The notes below the pieces were generated by a model. That model had not been told where the DNA came from. It saw only the letters and a program-made list of their open reading frames with translations, and made no database searches. From DASQWP01 sp050697555 (GTDB lineage: Bacteria; Actinomycetota; Thermoleophilia; Gaiellales; Gaiellaceae), in NCBI GenBank assembly GCA_050697555.1, contig JBOHAD010000090.1, positions 1 to 8,414 of the forward strand: a DNA stretch of 8,414 bases, read 5' to 3'. The translations under genes and the position numbers were made by a program. Of the stretch, positions 5,799-8,414 are shown one piece after another (position 1 is the stretch's first letter; each line of letters starts with the position of its first letter).

Positions 5799-6452
5799 TT
5801 GAGGCTCCTCGCCGCATTCGTCCTGCTCGCGCTCGCGGCCCCGGCTGCGGCGGCCGCCTACCTCGACACCGGATCGGGGCGGGTCCCGGCTCCGGTTGCC
5901 CGCGAGCCCGAGCCCGAGCCGCCGCCGCGGCCGATCCGCTGGCGCGACTCCGTGGCGATCGGGACGTGGAGCTCCGGTCGGCTCGTGCGGGGCGTGCAGG
6001 TGCCTCGCGAGGGCGCGCGCTTCTTCACCTGGGATCCGCTCCTCCATCGCTCGCCCAATCGAGCCTGGCGGCGGCACGGGACGGACGAGCTCGTGCGCCT
6101 CGTTCTCCGCATCGTGCGCGAGTACGCGCGGGACCACCCGCGAGCGCCGCGCCTGGGAATCGGCGACCTCAGCCGGCCGCGCGGCGGCTACTTCGGACCG
6201 CGCCACGTGTCTCACCAGAACGGGCTCGACGTGGACGTCTACTACCCGCGCCTCGACCGCCGCGAGCGGCCGCCGAAGCGCGCGGTGCAGATCGACGGGC
6301 GGCTCGCTCAGGACCTCGTCGACCGCTTCGTCCGCGCGGGGGCAGTCCGCGTGTTCGTCGGCCCCGGCACCCACCTCCGGGGTTCACCGGACGTCGTCCA
6401 GGTGCTCGCGAACCACGACAACCACCTGCACGCGCGGTTCGGCGCACAATGA
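5799..6452 (+). CDS. MepA-like penicillin-insensitive murein endopeptidase (peptidase M74)
   Basis: A 217-residue exported protein. Residues 1-20 form a signal peptide (LLAAFVLLALAAPAAAAA), and a Pro/Glu-rich linker (about 29-47) follows. The domain matches MepA in order: GTWSSGRLVRGVQVPREG, the GTDELVRLVLRIV helix, LGIGDLSRPRGGYFGPRH, then HVSHQNGLDVDVYYP with His136, His139 and Asp146, and the C-terminal NHDNHLHARF with His206, His209 and His211. These are the metal and catalytic positions of the LAS-type fold. MepA cleaves the D-alanyl-meso-diaminopimelate cross-link in peptidoglycan and is not inhibited by penicillin. TTG 5799 is chosen because no ATG or GTG lies in frame near the signal peptide; the longer upstream frame reads antisense through the M14 gene. 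It is 6 nt before the next gene and divergent from the M14 gene. Confidence 0.9.
   Translation: MRLLAAFVLLALAAPAAAAAYLDTGSGRVPAPVAREPEPEPPPRPIRWRDSVAIGTWSSGRLVRGVQVPREGARFFTWDPLLHRSPNRAWRRHGTDELVRLVLRIVREYARDHPRAPRLGIGDLSRPRGGYFGPRHVSHQNGLDVDVYYPRLDRRERPPKRAVQIDGRLAQDLVDRFVRAGAVRVFVGPGTHLRGSPDVVQVLANHDNHLHARFGAQ
6445..6450 (+). promoter_or_regulatory. Weak putative -10 of the duplicated propeller gene
   Basis: CACAAT (4/6 to TATAAT) ends 8 nt before ATG 6459 and runs into the TGA stop of the MepA-like gene. Same position as the stronger -10-like hexamers elsewhere in the window; weak on its own. Confidence 0.25.
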
Positions 6453-6458
6453 ACGTCG

Positions 6459-8066
6459 ATGCGTCGCTTTCCGACCGGGCTCCTGGTCGCGGCCGTCGCG
6501 GTGCTCGTCGTCGCGGCGGCCGTGGACGCCTTTCGAAACGGCTCTGAGCCCTCTCGCCGGGCGCCTGCCGAGGCGGCCGTCGCTCCCGAGCGGGCCGCGG
6601 CGGTCTCCGGCCTCCGCGCGGCCGGCGCCACGGGCACGCTCGTGTACAGCGACGAGGGATGCCGCCTGCACGCGCTGCGGCTCCCGAGCCTCCGCGCGGC
6701 TCCGGCTTCGCGCATCCAGAGGTGCGAGCCGCATGTCCCGACCGGGGGGATCGGTGCTTTCGACGGCGACGTCGTCTGGGCCGGCTTGGGCGCCGGCGTC
6801 GTGCAGGTCGTGCTGTCGAAGGAGGAGCTCAGCCGGGCCGTCCGGCGCTCAACAGGGCTCGAGGGCTCTTACCGGGCCGTGCAAGCCGTCCCGCTGGGCC
6901 AGGAACGGATCGCTGCGCTTCTCACCGACAGCGAGGGTCTCGACCGGATCTTCGCCGTCGTCGAGGACGAGCGCGTCGTTGTCGCCTTTGCGCGCTGGGA
7001 GCTTGGAAGCGCGGGCGTCTTGCGCCCGAGCCCGCGGGGAACGTATGTCGCGCTGATCGAGCGGGAGAACGGCGCAGTCAGTGTCTTCACCCGAGACGGC
7101 GAGCCGGTGGCCCTTCCCCAAGGCGTCACCGACCCGTACGCGATCGCCTGGTCGCCCGACGAGCGCTGGACTGCGCTCGCGACGCGAGCGAGCGTCTACG
7201 TCTTCGCCACGGAGGATCCCGACGGGAGGCTGATCCGGATCCCGGTCTCCGCCCGCGACCTCGACTGGACGGCGGACGAGCTCCTCGGCGCCGCGGCGGC
7301 GCTGCGCGAGGCAGGCCTACGCGGCGTGCTCACCTACGCCGACGACGACTGCCGCCTCCGGGCGCTCACCCTCCCCGACCTTGCCGACCACCCGGCCTCC
7401 TCGGAGCGTCAGTGCCGGCTGACAGGGCTGGTGGCGCGGCGGTTCGGCCAGCCCGTCGGCGACCCGCAGCGCATCCTCGTCGCGCGCTGCCGGTCGGGGC
7501 GCATCGAGCTCTCCGAGCTGGGTGGGCCGATCCTCTCCCGCGCCCCCGCATGCGTGCCGGCGTGGCGCCCGGACGGGACGCTCACGGCCGTCCGCAACGG
7601 CGAGCTCGTCTCGCTCTTCCCGACCCGCGTTCTCCTCTCGCGGGCCGGCCTGGCCCGCGATCTCGGGGGAGACTTCGGCATCGTGGAAGCGGCCTGGCTC
7701 TCTCAGACGACCGTGGCGGCCGTCGTGCGCGCGACGCCGCCGAGCGCGACGCCGGACCTGCTCGCGGTCTTTCGCGCCGGCCGCCTCGTAGCGCGGCCTG
7801 CCGCGTTCGGCACCGGCATGTCGGGCCTGCGGGTCAGCCCCGAAGGCAACTTCGCGGCCGCCCGATCGTCGCGCGGGGCGATCGTGCTCGACGGGGAGGG
7901 ACGCCGTGTGCGCCTGCCCGTCGGCGTCCGAGCCCTCTCGTGGTCCCCGGACGAAGCGTGGATCGTCGCCACGAGGGGTGACGAGATCGTCTTCTTCCCC
8001 TTCGACGAGCCGTCGTCGCCCGGCATACGGCTGCCGCTCGTCGCGCGCGACCTCGTCTGGAGGTGA
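6459..8066 (+). CDS. Extracytoplasmic propeller protein with two homologous halves
   Basis: A 535-residue protein. Residues 8-24 form a hydrophobic helix (LLVAAVAVLVVAAAVDA) that is a signal peptide or anchor, so the rest lies outside the membrane. The remainder is an internal duplication, about residues 49-270 and 279-535. Matching pairs: GTLVYSDEGCRLHALRLPSL (59-78) with GVLTYADDDCRLRALTLPDL (289-308); VVLSKEELSRAVRR with VLLSRAGLARDLGG; GVLRPSPRGTYVA with SGLRVSPEGNFAA; WSPDERW with WSPDEAW; and both halves end in ARDLxW. Cysteines 68/89 and 298/319 share the same 21-residue spacing; 344/365 repeats it in a segment only the second half has. It follows the MepA-like gene by 6 nt, so co-transcription is possible. 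Ligand and function are unknown. Confidence 0.85.
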   Translation: MRRFPTGLLVAAVAVLVVAAAVDAFRNGSEPSRRAPAEAAVAPERAAAVSGLRAAGATGTLVYSDEGCRLHALRLPSLRAAPASRIQRCEPHVPTGGIGAFDGDVVWAGLGAGVVQVVLSKEELSRAVRRSTGLEGSYRAVQAVPLGQERIAALLTDSEGLDRIFAVVEDERVVVAFARWELGSAGVLRPSPRGTYVALIERENGAVSVFTRDGEPVALPQGVTDPYAIAWSPDERWTALATRASVYVFATEDPDGRLIRIPVSARDLDWTADELLGAAAALREAGLRGVLTYADDDCRLRALTLPDLADHPASSERQCRLTGLVARRFGQPVGDPQRILVARCRSGRIELSELGGPILSRAPACVPAWRPDGTLTAVRNGELVSLFPTRVLLSRAGLARDLGGDFGIVEAAWLSQTTVAAVVRATPPSATPDLLAVFRAGRLVARPAAFGTGMSGLRVSPEGNFAAARSSRGAIVLDGEGRRVRLPVGVRALSWSPDEAWIVATRGDEIVFFPFDEPSSPGIRLPLVARDLVWR

Positions 8067-8071
8067 ATCCC

Positions 8072-8077
8072 TACACT
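8072..8077 (+). promoter_or_regulatory. Putative -10 of the acyl-CoA dehydrogenase gene
   Basis: TACACT ends 8 nt before GTG 8086. There is no Shine-Dalgarno within the normal distance (the nearby AGGTG at 8061-8065 is 20 nt away), so the transcript may be leaderless. Confidence 0.45.
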
Positions 8078-8085
8078 TCGCGCCG

Positions 8086-8414
8086 GTGCCGTTCGAGCCG
8101 CTCAGCGAGGAGCAGCGCGAGATCCGCGACCTGATCCGGACGCTCGCGCGCGAGCGGATCGCTCCCCGCGCGGCCGAGATCGACGAGTCGTCCGAGTTTC
8201 CCTGGGACCTGGTCGAGCTCTTCCGCGAGCACGAGATCCTCGGCCTCCCGTTCGAGGAGCGCTACGGCGGGACGGGGACGGGGACGCTCACGGTGCTCGT
8301 CGCCATCGAGGAGATCTCGAAGGCCTGCGCGACGACCGGCCTGATCCTCGCCCTCCAGGAGCTCGGCGCGCTGGCGATCAAGAACGACGGCAGCGAGGAG
8401 CAGAAGGAGCGCTA
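8086..8414 (+). CDS. Acyl-CoA dehydrogenase, N-terminal part (3' end outside window)
   Basis: The frame runs off the right edge after 109 complete codons. It begins MPFEPLSEEQREIRDLIRTL, continues ARERIAPRAAEIDESSEFPW and then LFREHEILGLPFEERYGGTG, and ends in IEEISKACATTGLILALQEL. This is the alpha-helical N-terminal domain of acyl-CoA dehydrogenases, including the EYGG-like turn that precedes the substrate-pocket helices. The family uses FAD to introduce a trans-2 double bond in acyl-CoA thioesters, in fatty-acid or branched-chain amino-acid breakdown; the subclass cannot be set without the catalytic Glu region, which lies beyond the window. GTG 8086 is chosen because the conserved helix starts there and TACACT sits 8 nt upstream. 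It appears to be a separate transcription unit from the propeller gene. Confidence 0.93.
   Translation, partial: MPFEPLSEEQREIRDLIRTLARERIAPRAAEIDESSEFPWDLVELFREHEILGLPFEERYGGTGTGTLTVLVAIEEISKACATTGLILALQELGALAIKNDGSEEQKER

Noticed and set aside
5724..6374. N-terminal extension of the M14 frame
   Set aside because: It reads antisense through the MepA-like gene; the signal peptide begins at ATG 5723.
6659..7981. 440-codon plus-strand frame inside the duplicated propeller gene
   Set aside because: Arg/Gly/Pro-rich with no domain; the overlapping frame has clear internal homology and PD40 motifs.
8269..8286. Three tandem copies of GGGACG
   Set aside because: Encodes the Gly-Thr stretch after the YGG turn of the acyl-CoA dehydrogenase, where Gly-rich sequence is normal.

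Overview
The window is very GC-rich, uses GTG and TTG starts freely, and carries single-exon genes with short spacers. Its gene content is an ECF sigma factor coupled to a membrane PD40 propeller protein, several extracytoplasmic propeller proteins, PRC-barrel and cupredoxin genes. This suggests an actinobacterium, perhaps of the Thermoleophilia (Gaiella/Solirubrobacter side). That placement is inference; no rRNA or marker gene is present.

Layout, left to right. (1) Position 1-249 is the 3' end of a cupredoxin gene. (2) 314-760 encodes a PRC-barrel protein. (3) 757-939 is a convergent intergenic region made almost entirely of one long imperfect inverted repeat with CTAG at both ends; its wobble pattern favours folding in the minus-strand RNA. 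(4) 2662 down to 936 (minus) is a two-gene operon: an ECF sigma factor, then a one-TM protein with a cytoplasmic N-terminus and a six-repeat external propeller, overlapping at the stop/start. The second protein has the layout of an anti-sigma or sensor partner but no zinc anti-sigma motif. (5) 2765-3695 (plus, divergent from sigma) encodes a small zinc-ribbon protein with a possible PC4-like C-terminus, then a nicotinamidase (pncA). (6) 3735-5030 is a lipoprotein propeller whose 3' end overlaps by 15 bp the convergent gene for an M14 metallocarboxypeptidase (minus, 5723-5016). (7) 5799-6452 is an M74 MepA-like murein endopeptidase, divergent from the M14 gene, with two perfect palindromes between their starts. 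(8) 6459-8066 is a 535-aa secreted or anchored propeller built from two homologous halves. (9) 8086 to the window end is the N-terminus of an acyl-CoA dehydrogenase.

The common theme is the cell envelope: three propeller proteins placed outside the membrane, two secreted peptidases that fit peptidoglycan peptides, and one sigma factor whose operon partner looks like a surface sensor. A second theme is expression. Several lead genes have a TANNNT-type -10 hexamer 6-9 nt before the start codon and no Shine-Dalgarno, so they look leaderless, whereas the operon-internal propeller gene and the PRC-barrel gene have strong Shine-Dalgarno sites.

There is no gene-free stretch longer than 300 bases. 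No tRNA, rRNA, CRISPR array or intact transposase was seen.
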